Positions 51,240 through 59,894 of a DNA stretch of 64,000 nt are shown one piece after another. The stretch comes from Pseudomonadota bacterium. Lineage in GTDB: Bacteria; Pseudomonadota; Gammaproteobacteria; Burkholderiales; Rhodocyclaceae. The position numbers were made by a program, and so were the translations under genes. The notes under the pieces were generated by a model, which saw only the letters and a list, made by a program, of their open reading frames with translations, was not told the DNA's origin and ran no database searches. Every line of letters starts with the position of its first letter. Position 1 is the first letter of the stretch. The stretch lies in the NCBI GenBank assembly GCA_029776255.1, contig JAKOTN010000091.1, forward strand, positions 16,464-80,463, in the 5' to 3' direction.

Positions 51240-51770
51240 TCAGCGCCGTTCGTAAACCAGTTCCACCTTTCGCATCAGGCGCCGGCAGGCGTCGCTTTCG
51301 CACTTGAGCTTGCTGCTGTCCTCGCTGCCCAGCGGCAGGCGGCGAATCTGATTTCGCGCCACGCCAAGCGAGCGCAGCCGGTCGCTTACCGCTTCGATGC
51401 GCCTGTCGGCCACCGCCAGATTGTAGGCGGCGCTGCCCAGATTGTCGGTGTGGCCGACCAGTGTCACCACCAGTTGCGGGTCTTCCTTCAATTTCTGGGC
51501 GTTTTCGCGCAGAACCTCGATGGCCGCGTAGTCAACGCTTGTGCCGCCCGGTTCGAAATAAACGGTTCTTTTGTCGGCTTCGTCGCTGAACGGTGTCGGC
51601 TTGATCGCCGTCTGGCGTGCCGCGGAATTGGTGCGCATGCTTTTATCGGGCACGGCCGTCTTCACGGCGGGGTCGGGGACGACGGTCTTGTCGGTGGTGG
51701 CGCAGGCGGCAAGTACGAGCGGCAAAACGAGACAACAACAGCGGGCGTATCGGCGAAGCGGCATGGTCAT
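51240..51770 (-). CDS. OmpA-domain lipoprotein
   Basis: A 176-aa outer-membrane lipoprotein. The signal peptide ends in a lipobox LVLAAC (Cys at about residue 22). After a polar linker the OmpA C-terminal peptidoglycan-binding domain spans residues ~68-172: VYFEPGGTSVD, VTLVGHTDNLGSAAYNLAVADRRIEAVSDRL and RRLPLGSEDS. The conserved Asp and Arg that hold diaminopimelate are present (HTDN, ADRR). It converges on the chemoreceptor gene with a 9-base gap. It resembles Pal or YiaD but no Tol genes are near. Confidence 0.88.
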   Translation of the reverse strand: MTMPLRRYARCCCLVLPLVLAACATTDKTVVPDPAVKTAVPDKSMRTNSAARQTAIKPTPFSDEADKRTVYFEPGGTSVDYAAIEVLRENAQKLKEDPQLVVTLVGHTDNLGSAAYNLAVADRRIEAVSDRLRSLGVARNQIRRLPLGSEDSSKLKCESDACRRLMRKVELVYERR

Positions 51771-51866
51771 ACCAACGGGTCAGGCGGATAGCGGTGAAGG
51801 CGCACAGTTTATCAAGCATTGCGGCCGCTGGCGGCCCCTCGCGCCGACCGGTGCGATGAAAACGTT

Positions 51867-52133
51867 TTATCGGCGCCGGTTGCCGCCGTTTCCGCGGGCC
51901 ATCGCTTCGTTGACCCGTAGCGGTTGCCCGTTTACGGTTTTGCCGTCAAGCGCCGAAATCGCGCTGAGCGAATGCGCTTTGCCCGGCATTTCAACAAACC
52001 CGAAGCCTTTCGAGACGCCAGTGAATAGTTCGCGCATGATTAGTGCCGATTTTACCGGGCCGAAAATCTTGAACAGGTCGGTCAGCTCGATTTCGGTGGT
52101 GTCGGGTGCGAGATTTCCCACAAAAATGTTCAT
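51867..52133 (-). CDS. Small RRM-domain RNA-binding protein
   Basis: An 88-aa single RNA-recognition-motif protein. RNP2 is IFVGNLAP (residues 2-9) and RNP1 is KGFGFVEM (near residues 42-49); the linker and C-terminal Gly/Arg tail (ARGNGGNRRR) are typical of cold-responsive bacterial RRM proteins. ATG 52133 follows CTGGAGCCACTA, a good ribosome site; the open frame upstream is not used. It lies just downstream of the rhlE-like helicase on the same strand, a combination seen for cold-adaptation RNA remodelling. Confidence 0.9.
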   Translation of the reverse strand: MNIFVGNLAPDTTEIELTDLFKIFGPVKSALIMRELFTGVSKGFGFVEMPGKAHSLSAISALDGKTVNGQPLRVNEAMARGNGGNRRR

Positions 52134-52217
52134 TAGTGGCTCCAGATTGGGGAATAGTGTGTCGATTGGATGAAAATTGGCGCGTGCGAAAAAGGCGGCA
52201 AGCCCTGCCACGGGGTG

Positions 52218-53621
52218 TCAGCCGCCACGGCGAACCGGCGCGAGAAACACTGCCGGCAGTGGTGCTGTCGCCTCCGTTCCGCGTGCTCGCCCTGATGGGC
52301 GAGGGCTTGCCGATGCCGTTTGCGGCGCGGTCCGCGAGGTGGCTGGCGGCGGATTGGGCCGGGCCGTCGCGACGCTTTGGCCACGCGCCCGCGCTGTCGC
52401 GTTCGGACCGCTACCGTCGCGGCGATTGCCTTGGCGCGGGCCAGGCACCGTTTTTTGCGTTTCGACGGTTGGCGGCGATGCAAGCCCGGGTTCGAAACCG
52501 TCGACGATACGCCGTTCGATGCGCTTGCCCAGCAGTTTTTCGATTGCGGCCAGCAGGCTGTTTTCTTCCTGGGAGACCAACGAAATCGCTTCGCCGCTAC
52601 TGCCGGCGCGACCGGTACGGCCGATGCGGTGCACGTAATCCTCGGGAACGTTCGGCAGTTCGAAATTCACCACGTGCGGCAATTCCTCGATATCCAGGCC
52701 GCGCGCCGCGATATCGGTCGCCACCAGAACCCGTACCGTGCCGGCCTTGAAACCGGCCAGCGCCCGCGTGCGGGCCGGCTGGCTTTTGTTGCCGTGGATG
52801 GCCGTGGCTTCGATCCCGGCCTTGCACAAGTATTCCGAGAGGCGGTTGGCGCCGCTCTTCATGCGCGTGAACACCAGCACCTGCCGCCAGTCGTCCGTCG
52901 CCACCAAGTGCGCCAGCAGATCGCGTTTCCGCCAGGCGTCCACCGGATGCACGCGTTGCGCCACCAGTTCCGATTCGGCATTTCGGCGCGCCACCTCGAT
53001 GTGGACCGGCGCATGCAGCAAACCGTCGGCCAACTGGCGAATATCGTTCGAGAAGGTGGCCGAGAACAGCAGATTTTGCCGGCGAGCCGGCAACAGCGCC
53101 AGCACGCGCCGAATGTCGTGGATGAAACCCATGTCGAGCATGCGGTCCGCTTCATCGAGAACCAGGATTTCGACATCGGCCAGACTCACGGTTTTTTGCC
53201 GGGCATGATCGAGCAGGCGTCCCGGAGTGGCTACCAGTAGATCGACGCCGCGACGCAGGGCATCGATCTGCGGCTTGATGTTGACACCGCCATAAATCAG
53301 GGTCGAGGCGATCGGCAAATGCTGGCCATAAATACGCACGCTTTCCTCGACTTGCGCCGCGAGTTCGCGCGTCGGAGTCAGGATCAAGGCGCGCACGCGG
53401 CGCTGGCCGGGCGCGGCCGGGGCGTTCATCAACCGTTGCAGCAGGGGCAGCGTGAAACCGGCGGTCTTGCCGGTGCCGGTTTGCGCACCGGCGAGCACAT
53501 CGTGTCCGGCGAGGATCACGGGAATGGCCTGCGCCTGTATCGGTGTCGGCTGGCTGTAGCCCTGTTCGGCGACAGCGCGGGTGAGTTCGGCCGAAAGGCC
53601 GAGCGAGGCAAAAGCGGGCAA
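52218..53621 (-). CDS. rhlE: RhlE-type DEAD-box RNA helicase
   Basis: A 467-aa ATP-dependent RNA helicase. Motifs are visible in order: Q-motif [14 protein letters not shown], motif [28 protein letters not shown] box as [16 protein letters not shown], and the C-terminal RecA core ending [11 protein letters not shown] ~90-residue Arg/Pro/Thr-rich tail follows. The start is TTG 53621, chosen for the AGGAG six bases upstream and the standard opening [16 protein letters not shown]; the open frame runs 80 codons further upstream without family similarity. Upstream, 53622-53958 shows no other gene. Confidence 0.92.
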   Translation of the reverse strand: MPAFASLGLSAELTRAVAEQGYSQPTPIQAQAIPVILAGHDVLAGAQTGTGKTAGFTLPLLQRLMNAPAAPGQRRVRALILTPTRELAAQVEESVRIYGQHLPIASTLIYGGVNIKPQIDALRRGVDLLVATPGRLLDHARQKTVSLADVEILVLDEADRMLDMGFIHDIRRVLALLPARRQNLLFSATFSNDIRQLADGLLHAPVHIEVARRNAESELVAQRVHPVDAWRKRDLLAHLVATDDWRQVLVFTRMKSGANRLSEYLCKAGIEATAIHGNKSQPARTRALAGFKAGTVRVLVATDIAARGLDIEELPHVVNFELPNVPEDYVHRIGRTGRAGSSGEAISLVSQEENSLLAAIEKLLGKRIERRIVDGFEPGLASPPTVETQKTVPGPRQGNRRDGSGPNATARARGQSVATARPNPPPATSRTAPQTASASPRPSGRARGTEATAPLPAVFLAPVRRGG

Positions 53622-53958
53622 TAATTTCTCCTGTGAACGACCTGCCGTGGCGGAACGCCTCGGAGCCGGTTCAGGCGGGGTGTGTAGGAAGACAGGCCTG
53701 GAGCCTTCGGATAATCGGCGAGAGGCCGGGTGGGGAAATCCACCGGAGGAGTGCGCCATCCATCGGATGAACGCGGCGCCATTCCGGTGGGCACTATACA
53801 CGCTTTCTCGGATGGCGAGATGGCCGGTGCCGCGTCGGCCCCGCACAATCGCCAGCGGCATGGCGGCGAACGGCCCTGAGCTTCCGCGCCGGTCAGCGCG
53901 TTGTTACGGTTTTGTATGGACTTCGATGCCCGGGCGCGGTACGCGATTCCAATATCGC

Positions 53959-53987
53959 TTGAGTGGCGCCGATGGTCTATGTATAAT
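53959..53987 (+). promoter_or_regulatory. Sigma70 promoter of tRNA-Arg
   Basis: TTGAGT (53959-53964) and a perfect TATAAT (53982-53987) are separated by 17 bases. The tRNA begins 18 bases after the -10 box, with a pyrimidine/GC-rich stretch between. Position and consensus quality make this one of the clearest promoters in the window. Confidence 0.85.
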
Positions 53988-54005
53988 CCTGCTCTCCAAC
54001 ACAAG

Positions 54006-54082
54006 GCGCCCGTAGCTCAGCTGGATAGAGTACTTGGCTACGAACCAAGGGGTCGGGCGTTCGAATCGCTCCGGGCGTGCCA
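54006..54082 (+). tRNA. tRNA-Arg (anticodon ACG)
   Basis: A 77-base cloverleaf with encoded CCA. The acceptor GCGCCCG pairs with CGGGCGT (first pair G:U), D arm GCTC...GAGT, anticodon stem CTTGG/CCAAG with loop CTACGAA, so the anticodon is ACG (edited to ICG by TadA in bacteria), reading CGU, CGC and CGA. The T arm is GGGCG TTCGAAT CGCTC. A strong promoter lies upstream and a terminator downstream. Confidence 0.95.
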
Positions 54083-54091
54083 AAAAACAGA

Positions 54092-54122
54092 GGGTTAGCG
54101 TAAGCTAGCCCTTTTGTTTTTG
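54092..54122 (+). terminator. Intrinsic terminator after tRNA-Arg
   Basis: GGGTTAGC (54092-54099), loop GTAA, GCTAGCCC (54104-54111), then a T-rich run (TTTTGTTTTTG). An A-run upstream could provide a weaker T-tract for the minus-strand operon that ends at 54184. The stem is a perfect 8 bp. Confidence 0.9.
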
Positions 54123-54183
54123 TGCTTTTCGTGTGCCGTTCCTCCAGTGCGGCGGATGCCGCCGCCGGTGTGCGACGCTCCGT

Positions 54184-54651
54184 CTACGGTTTGACGACCA
54201 TCAGATAAAACACCGCGAGCACGGCCAGAAAGGCCGGATAACCGAGCACTTCCCAGCGGCGGGCGTATCGCCAGTAACGCTCCGGCAAGTCCTGACCCGT
54301 GGCGTGCGCGGCGACGGCCATGTCGCGCATTCGCCGTTGCAGCCAGACGACGGGTAGCCAACAGGCGCCGGTCAGCAGGAACAAGACGATGGCGCCGACG
54401 ATCCATCCTTCTCCAGCAAGCCAGCCCGCTTCACGGATCAACCACAACACACCGGAGAGCGGCTGGAAAAGCACCGCCGGGGCGGTAAACCAGGTGTCGG
54501 CACGAACCACCAGTCGCCCGACGATGGCCGTGGCGGCGACATTACCGCTGCGGTTGACGAAGAACAGGTAGAACGCGGTTCCGAATCCGGTGCCGACGAT
54601 CAGCACCGACGACAAAATGTGCAACCACTTGACGGTCAGGTAGGCGCTCAT
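54184..54651 (-). CDS. DUF2269-type integral membrane protein
   Basis: A 155-aa inner-membrane protein with four predicted helices (around residues 8-30, 52-72, 80-103 and 134-152). It resembles DUF2269 proteins, with the opening YLTVKWLHILSSVLIVGTGFGTAFYLF and a conserved TWFTAPAVLFQPLSGV stretch. It is the last gene of the minus-strand operon, with its ATG overlapping the stop of the DoxX-like segment (ATGA). This family is often found next to SDR-DoxX proteins. Its role is unknown. Confidence 0.8.
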   Translation of the reverse strand: MSAYLTVKWLHILSSVLIVGTGFGTAFYLFFVNRSGNVAATAIVGRLVVRADTWFTAPAVLFQPLSGVLWLIREAGWLAGEGWIVGAIVLFLLTGACWLPVVWLQRRMRDMAVAAHATGQDLPERYWRYARRWEVLGYPAFLAVLAVFYLMVVKP

Positions 54652-55908
54652 TGTTTTTCCTCTTCGGCCCAGATCTGGAACAGTAGGGCGATAACGGCGA
54701 GATTCTTGAGGATCGGTCCAAAGGGATCGCTCACATAATCCGGCAGCCGCCAGGCGACCAGTACGCTATAGGAGATGATCAGGACCAATTGTGCTTGCCA
54801 TGGACGGGCGCCTGGCTTGAACAGGCCGGCCAGACCGAAGAGCGCGTCAAGCAGGATGGCCGCCGCCAGGACGATGAGCACGGGTATTCCGGCGAGATGG
54901 AAAGCGGCGAGGCGGGTCGGGCTGTCGTCGATTGGGTGCAACCCGGCCGAAAACAATGCGGTGATTCAACCAGATGATGGCCAGCACGGCGCGCGCTACC
55001 GGTCGGCGCCAGGTGGCCAGGGCACGTCCGCGCAGCGCCTCGCGATCGCCGGCGTCGATGAAAGCGGCGGGGTCGCGCAACGGCCGACCCAGTAGCGCGC
55101 GCCGCGGTCGGGTCACCGTGGCTGCCGGCGCGCAGCAGCCGCCAGGTCGCCGGCGTGAGCAGCGATCCGGGCCGGGCGCCGGCAAGCCAGGCGATTCCGG
55201 TCGTCAGTGTGGCCGGCAGCGGCAGCCGTCGGGCGGCGGCCAGACCCAATCCGTCGCGATAGATGGACAGCCACTCGGCATGGCGCAGACGCCGTGGTCC
55301 CGCCACTTCGAGAATGCGCGGCACGGTTTGGCCACTCTCGGCGTCTTCCGCCAGGTGGCCGACGAGGGCTGTCAGATCGTCGATATGTACCGGCTGCACC
55401 CGTCCGGCGCCGCGTGGTATGACGTGCAGCGGCACACTGGCCAGAGCCAGAAAAAGGCGGCTGGACGCTCCATCGTTCCCGAAAACCAGCCCCGGCCGAA
55501 TCGCGATGCCGACGCCTTGCGGCAAGCAACGTCGCAAGGCGTCGTCGCCAGCGCGTTTGCTGGACAGATAGGGCGTCGCCGTGGTGCCGAGCGCCGAAAT
55601 GTGCGGCACGCGACGCACGCCGAGGCAAGCGCAGGCCTCGAACAGCGCGGCCGGCGCGCGGTGGTGGAGCCGGTCGAAATCGCCCGCCCGTCGCTCGCGC
55701 AGAATGCCGACCGCGTTGATCACCACCTCGACGCCAGCCAGACGCGGCAGCCAGCAGGCCGGCGAAAGATCCTGCCGGCGTCGAGCGCGATGTCGCCGGG
55801 CAGGCGCGGTCGGTGCACGCCGCGCGTCACCGTGTGACCGCCGCGCCGCAGGTGGGCGACGAAATGTCGGCCGAGAAAGCCGTCGGCGCCGCGGACGAGG
55901 ATTTTCAC
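54648..55908 (-). pseudogene. SDR (NAD-binding) protein fused to a DoxX-like domain, broken by frameshifts
   Basis: The sequence reads as one ~420-codon gene interrupted by at least three frameshifts. It starts at GTG 55908 (KILVRGADGFLGRHFVAHL, a Rossmann GxxGxxG start), shifts frame near 55770 (continuing SPACWLPRLAGVEVVINAVGILRE), again near 55100 (continuing LLGRPLRDPAAFIDAGDREA), and again near 54957 (continuing FSAGLHPIDDSPTRLAAF) into a four-helix DoxX-like C-terminal domain that ends at 54648. The 5' GTG overlaps the preceding stop and the 3' stop overlaps the DUF2269 start, so the gene fits the operon perfectly. The lesions may be true decay or sequencing errors in high-GC DNA. Confidence 0.75.
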
Positions 55909-56267
55909 GGCTGCTTTTCCACCGGTGCGAGCGCCTGTCGGCGCGACGGTATTTGCCGCCACATGATCAGGGCCAGGAACCCGAGCACCGCCAGAATGCC
56001 GTTCAAGCTGACGCTGAGCAAAGCGCGGGCGAGCGCGATCGGTTCGACCCACCCTTCCCAGGCCTCGGCACGCATCAATGCCAGCGCGGTCGGACCGAGG
56101 ATCATGCCGACGACCGTCAATCGGCACCAGAACTGCGCGCGCGCTTCGTTGCCGCATTCGCCGATCAGCAATTCGAGCAGGGATTGTCGCAAGTGAATCG
56201 CGGCCAGCCAGCCGCAGACGCTGGGCAGCAAGAGGATCGCGAGCAGGGTTGCAGGATGAGAGAGCAT
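55905..56267 (-). CDS. Small membrane protein of unknown function
   Basis: A 120-aa protein with about three hydrophobic helices: LLAILLLPSVCGWLAAIHL, LTVVGMILGPTALALM and LSVSLNGILAVLGFLALIMW. It begins with ATG 56267, which has GGAG 4 bases upstream; the open frame includes an earlier TTG that lacks support. It is the first gene after the regulator in the same minus-strand operon and overlaps the start of the SDR-like gene. It is preceded by the palindrome at 56389. No domain is recognised. Confidence 0.65.
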   Translation of the reverse strand: MLSHPATLLAILLLPSVCGWLAAIHLRQSLLELLIGECGNEARAQFWCRLTVVGMILGPTALALMRAEAWEGWVEPIALARALLSVSLNGILAVLGFLALIMWRQIPSRRQALAPVEKQP

Positions 56268-56388
56268 TATTTTCTCCAATACGAAACAGGCAAGAGGTGG
56301 TCGTCCTCGGCACTATCGGCCGACGACGCGCGGCAGTGCGTCGGATCGAAATCAATGACGGCGGATAATTGTTCCTCCCATAAAATCT

Positions 56389-56414
56389 GATATTTCTGTA
56401 TAAACAGAAATATC
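56389..56414. promoter_or_regulatory. Perfect inverted repeat, likely operator of the GbsR/MarR regulator
   Basis: GATATTTCTGT (56389-56399), spacer ATAA, and ACAGAAATATC (56404-56414) form a perfect 11-bp dyad. It lies between the regulator stop (56433) and the next minus-strand gene (start 56267). A degenerate copy with the same left half sits upstream of the regulator at 56988. The shared sequence suggests a binding site for the regulator encoded between them. Confidence 0.65.
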
Positions 56415-56432
56415 GTGGCAAAAAAAGGGCGC

Positions 56433-56966
56433 TCATTGCCCGTCGTCGCGGCGAATCAGTCCGCGAATCTGCGCGCCCATGCGCATCAACTTCATCAGGG
56501 TTTCCGGTTCGAGACGCAGCATTTCATCGCTCCAGGCGGTCAGGATGCGAACGAAACGTTCGGTTTCTTCAATGCGTTGCCGTACCGCGGCGGCTTCGCT
56601 GTCCAATTCCGGGCTGCCGAGCAAGTCGGCGAGAACGCCCAAGGTCGGGTCGATCTCCCGCTGTTTGCGACCGGCGACGATCAGTCTGAACAGTTCCCAC
56701 ACATCCTTGGACGTCGTGAAATGATCGCGCCGGTCACCCATCACATGCACCACCTTCACCAATTTCCAGGAGAGCAGTTCCTTGAGACTGGTGCTGACAT
56801 TGGAGCGCGCCACGCCGAGCGTTTCGGCGATGTCCTCGGCGGTGATCGCCTGTTCGGCCAGATAGAGCAGCGCATGTGTCTGCGCCACGGTGCGGTTGAC
56901 ACCCCAGCGGGTGCCCATTTCGCCCCAGTGCAACACAAAGCGTTCGCTGATCGGAGACAGTTTCAT
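56433..56966 (-). CDS. GbsR/MarR-family transcriptional regulator
   Basis: A 177-aa winged-helix regulator. The N terminus KLSPISERFVLHWGEMGTRWGVNRTVAQTHALLYL matches the GbsR/MarR (YvaV-type) subgroup; the recognition region is ITAEDIAETLGVARSNVSTSLKELLSWKLVKVVHVMGDRR. The C-terminal helices would dimerise. It is divergent from malY/patB (130-base spacer) and heads the membrane-protein operon. Two related dyads flank the gene, which fits autoregulation and control of the downstream genes. The effector is unknown. Confidence 0.85.
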   Translation of the reverse strand: MKLSPISERFVLHWGEMGTRWGVNRTVAQTHALLYLAEQAITAEDIAETLGVARSNVSTSLKELLSWKLVKVVHVMGDRRDHFTTSKDVWELFRLIVAGRKQREIDPTLGVLADLLGSPELDSEAAAVRQRIEETERFVRILTAWSDEMLRLEPETLMKLMRMGAQIRGLIRRDDGQ

Positions 56967-56987
56967 GAGGCGAGAGTAGTTGTTTCA

Positions 56988-57013
56988 ATTATTTCTGTCA
57001 ATACTGAATATTT
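56988..57013. promoter_or_regulatory. Imperfect dyad upstream of the regulator, second operator candidate
   Basis: TATTTCTGT (56990-56998), spacer CAAT, and ACTGAATAT (57003-57011). The left half and the 4-base spacing are identical to the perfect dyad at 56389; the right half differs at a few positions. It lies 22 bases upstream of the regulator start and within the divergent spacer to malY/patB, so binding could affect both. Confidence 0.55.
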
Positions 57014-57095
57014 CGAAAGATGGCGGTCGGTTGCCGAATTGACATCCCGGAATGGCGCGTGAGACAGTGCCTTCCTCGTTTTTTTGGAGAAAACC

Positions 57096-58304
57096 GTGTT
57101 CGATTTCGATCTTGTTCATGATCGTCGCGCCTGGTCCGCCACCAAATGGATGAAACACGCAGATCGGGATGTCATACCCTTGTGGGTCGCCGACATGGAT
57201 TTCCCGGCGCCGCCGGCGATTCAGGAGGCGCTGGCCGCGCATGTCGCGCATGGCAACTACGGCTACACCTCGGCGCCGCGCGATTTGCCGGGGGTGTTGG
57301 TCGAGGATTATCACGCGCGCTACGGCTGGGCGGTCGACCCGGCGTGGATCGTCTGGCTTCCGGGGCTAGTGCTCGGTCTCAATCTGGCGGTCAAAGCCTG
57401 CTGCGCCGAGAAGGAGCGGGCGATTGCCTTTTCGCCGGTGTATCCGCCTTTCCTGCACGCACCCGGCCTCCAGGGGCGCGAACTGGTTGACGTGCCGCTC
57501 AAACCGGTCAATCCCGCCGGAACGGCGCATGTCATTGATTTCAAGCGGCTCGACGAGGTAATGCGCGAGCCGGATACCGCCGGCCGCCAGCCACCAGCGG
57601 CGACGCGGCTGCTGCTGCTCTGCCATCCGCACAACCCGATCGGCCGCCTGTTTTCCCGCGACGAACTCGAACGTCTGGCCGCTTTCTGCGAAAAACACGA
57701 CCTCTTCGTCTGTTCCGACGAAGTGCATTGCGACTTGATTCTCGACGGGCAAACGCCGCACATCCCCTTCGCGCGGGCGATGGCCGAGCGCTCGCCGGCC
57801 CTGCTGGCCCGCACCATCACCCTGCACGGTCCCGGCAAGACTTACAACGTCGCCGGACTCGGCATCGCTTGGGCGATCATACCCGACGCCGCCTTGCGCC
57901 GCCGTTTCCGCGCCGCGATGCAAAAACTGGTGCCCGAGCCGTGTTGTTTCGCCTACACCGCCGCGCGGGCCGCCTTCACCGCTTGCGAACCATGGCGGCA
58001 AGCGCTGCTGGCGCAATTGCGCGACAACCGTGATCGCGTGTCGGCGGCGCTGGAGCGCATGGGGTTGGCGCACAGTCATCCGGAAGTCACCTTTCTGACC
58101 TGGATCGACGCCCGCGCGCTCGCCGAACAGGTCGGCAATCCCGCCACCTGGTTCGAACGACACGGCGTCGGCCTCTCCGACGGCGGCGATTTCGGCCGAC
58201 CGGGCTACCTGCGGCTCAATTTCGCCGCGCCGCCAAGCCTGCTGCAAGAGGCGCTCGCGCGCATGGAACGCGCCCTTGCCGCCCACCGCGCCACACTCGC
58301 CTGA
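57096..58304 (+). CDS. patB: MalY/PatB-type PLP enzyme (cystathionine beta-lyase)
   Basis: A fold-type I pyridoxal-phosphate enzyme, 402 aa, most likely a C-S lyase acting on cystathionine or cysteine conjugates. The opening FDFDLVHDRRAWSATKWMKH and WVADMDFPAPPAIQEAL are subfamily signatures. The PLP lysine is Lys248 in GPGKTYNVAGLG, with CHPHNPIGR and SDEVHCDLIL binding the cofactor. The start is GTG 57096, with GGAG 6 bases upstream; the frame opens at a TTG four codons earlier. It is 12 bases upstream of alaX, so the two are probably cotranscribed. Confidence 0.88.
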   Translation: MFDFDLVHDRRAWSATKWMKHADRDVIPLWVADMDFPAPPAIQEALAAHVAHGNYGYTSAPRDLPGVLVEDYHARYGWAVDPAWIVWLPGLVLGLNLAVKACCAEKERAIAFSPVYPPFLHAPGLQGRELVDVPLKPVNPAGTAHVIDFKRLDEVMREPDTAGRQPPAATRLLLLCHPHNPIGRLFSRDELERLAAFCEKHDLFVCSDEVHCDLILDGQTPHIPFARAMAERSPALLARTITLHGPGKTYNVAGLGIAWAIIPDAALRRRFRAAMQKLVPEPCCFAYTAARAAFTACEPWRQALLAQLRDNRDRVSAALERMGLAHSHPEVTFLTWIDARALAEQVGNPATWFERHGVGLSDGGDFGRPGYLRLNFAAPPSLLQEALARMERALAAHRATLA

Positions 58305-58316
58305 CGAACGACAACC

Positions 58317-59042
58317 ATGATTACCGAAGAACTGTTCCGCGAAGACGCGCGGCTCGCTGAATGCCAGGCAAGAATCGTCGCCGTTGCCGACGACGGCATC
58401 CAGCTTGACCGCACGGTTTTTTACCCGCATGGCGGTGGCCAGGCCGGCGACACCGGCGTGCTGCATCTGCCCGATGGCCGGCGGATTGTCATCGAAAACA
58501 CCCGCAAGGGGCGCGAAGCGGGGCAGATCCTGCATGTGCCCGCGCCGGCCACGGCGATTGCCGGGATTTCCGCTGGCCTCGCCCTCACCGCCCGTATCGA
58601 TTGGGCGCGCCGCCAGGCGCACATGCGTTTTCACACCGCCACGCACCTCCTGTGCGCGTTGGTGCCGCATCCGGTGGACGGCTGTTCGATCACCGCTGCC
58701 TACGCCCGCCTCGACTTTCACATGACCGAACCGCTGGACAAGGACGAACTCACCCGAGGCCTTGCACGCCTGATCGCCGACAGCCATCCGGTGCGGCACC
58801 GCTGGATCGATGAAGAAGAACTCGACGCCAATCCCGGTCTGGTGCGCAGCATGAGCGTACAACCGCCGCGCGGCCTGGGGCGCGTGAGAGTGCTCGAAAT
58901 CGACGGCGTCGACCGGCAACCCTGCGGCGGCACGCACGTGACCAACACCGCCGAAATCGGTCCGATCGTCGTTGCCAAGATCGAAAAGAAATCCGCCCGC
59001 ACCCGCCGGGTGGTTCTCGGCTTCCCCGACGGCTGTGCCTGA
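58317..59042 (+). CDS. AlaX-type alanyl-tRNA editing protein
   Basis: A 241-aa free-standing editing domain that removes wrongly attached serine or glycine from tRNA-Ala. The zinc-site motifs of the AlaRS editing domain are intact: HTATH near residue 105 and CGGTH near residue 203. The N-terminal DRTVFYPHGGGQAGDTG motif is also clear, as is the C-terminal IGPIVVAKIEKKSARTRRV. Its length fits AlaX-M/II. Whether the pairing with malY/patB is functional is not known. Confidence 0.92.
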   Translation: MITEELFREDARLAECQARIVAVADDGIQLDRTVFYPHGGGQAGDTGVLHLPDGRRIVIENTRKGREAGQILHVPAPATAIAGISAGLALTARIDWARRQAHMRFHTATHLLCALVPHPVDGCSITAAYARLDFHMTEPLDKDELTRGLARLIADSHPVRHRWIDEEELDANPGLVRSMSVQPPRGLGRVRVLEIDGVDRQPCGGTHVTNTAEIGPIVVAKIEKKSARTRRVVLGFPDGCA

Positions 59043-59053
59043 TCGCCGGCGGC

Positions 59054-59488
59054 TTAGAGACGGGACTCGACGTAAGGCTTGAAGCCGTTGTAAATCGCCT
59101 CCATGCGGTGCGCGCAAAGCCGGAAGTTATCTCTTTCGTTCATCCCCTTGCAGGAGGCGTCCAGGCGAATCGTCGCCGAGTCGCCGGCATCCGGCGTTCT
59201 GGTGGCGCGCAACGCCACCTGCCCGACGCGCAGCGGGTTGTAGGTGAACACCATGGTGTCGTCGGCGAATTGAATCTTCATGTCGGAATTCTCCTGCACG
59301 TAAGCCTTTGTCAGACTGAACGCCTTGTCGCACGCGGCGCGTGTCTTGCAGGCGGCGACCGAATTCAGCGTCGCGCGGTCCAGGTCGCCGCGCGCCTTGT
59401 CGATCATCACGCGCTCGCGCCTCAGATCGTCCTGTGTGGCGCAGCCGGAAATGGCGGCGGCGCAGAAGAGAGCAAGCCATTTTTTCAC
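59054..59488 (-). CDS. Small lipoprotein of unknown function
   Basis: A 144-aa predicted lipoprotein. GTG 59488 is chosen because AAGGAGG lies upstream and the protein then starts KKWLALFCAAAISGCATQ, a clean lipoprotein signal with lipobox ISGC (Cys at about residue 16). The longer open frame would add 87 residues without similarity. The mature part is helical at first, with cysteines CKTRAACDKAF, then a beta-rich end with CKGMNERDNFRLCAHRMEAIY. No family is recognised. It converges on the alaX gene with an 11-base gap. Confidence 0.75.
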   Translation of the reverse strand: MKKWLALFCAAAISGCATQDDLRRERVMIDKARGDLDRATLNSVAACKTRAACDKAFSLTKAYVQENSDMKIQFADDTMVFTYNPLRVGQVALRATRTPDAGDSATIRLDASCKGMNERDNFRLCAHRMEAIYNGFKPYVESRL

Positions 59489-59894
59489 GACACCCTCCTT
59501 GAAAGACAGTCCAGACGCGTATTTTAACGCGCCGGACAGCGGAAAGGCGTTTTCGGCGTTCCCGTCGCACAGCCAGCAATACGGGAATAGCGTTAAAACA
59601 CGCGTTAAGTGGCGTGCGAAAACGTGGTTTTTTCCCATTTCCCCCACTACTTCACCCAAAATCGCCAGATTCATCAAGCCGGAACGCCCATGCCGGCGCC
59701 GCCAGGTCGGCACGCCGGATAAGTCGCCCACTTCCGGGATGGAAATCAAAGCACTATTGCAGGGAATCGGGCTTGTCCAACAACCGGTTCAGATCGTGGC
59801 TCGCTACATGATCGCGATCCAACCCTGATCGTTATGCGCCGCGTCCATTGAATTCCACTTCCGATATGCCAATCATGTTGTCCCCTTTGGATAG
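59489..59894. other. Non-coding stretch before the IS5-like element
   Basis: About 400 bases between the lipoprotein start and the presumed left end of the IS element. No gene, RNA or convincing hairpin is seen. The promoter of the lipoprotein gene should lie near its left edge. Confidence 0.5.
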
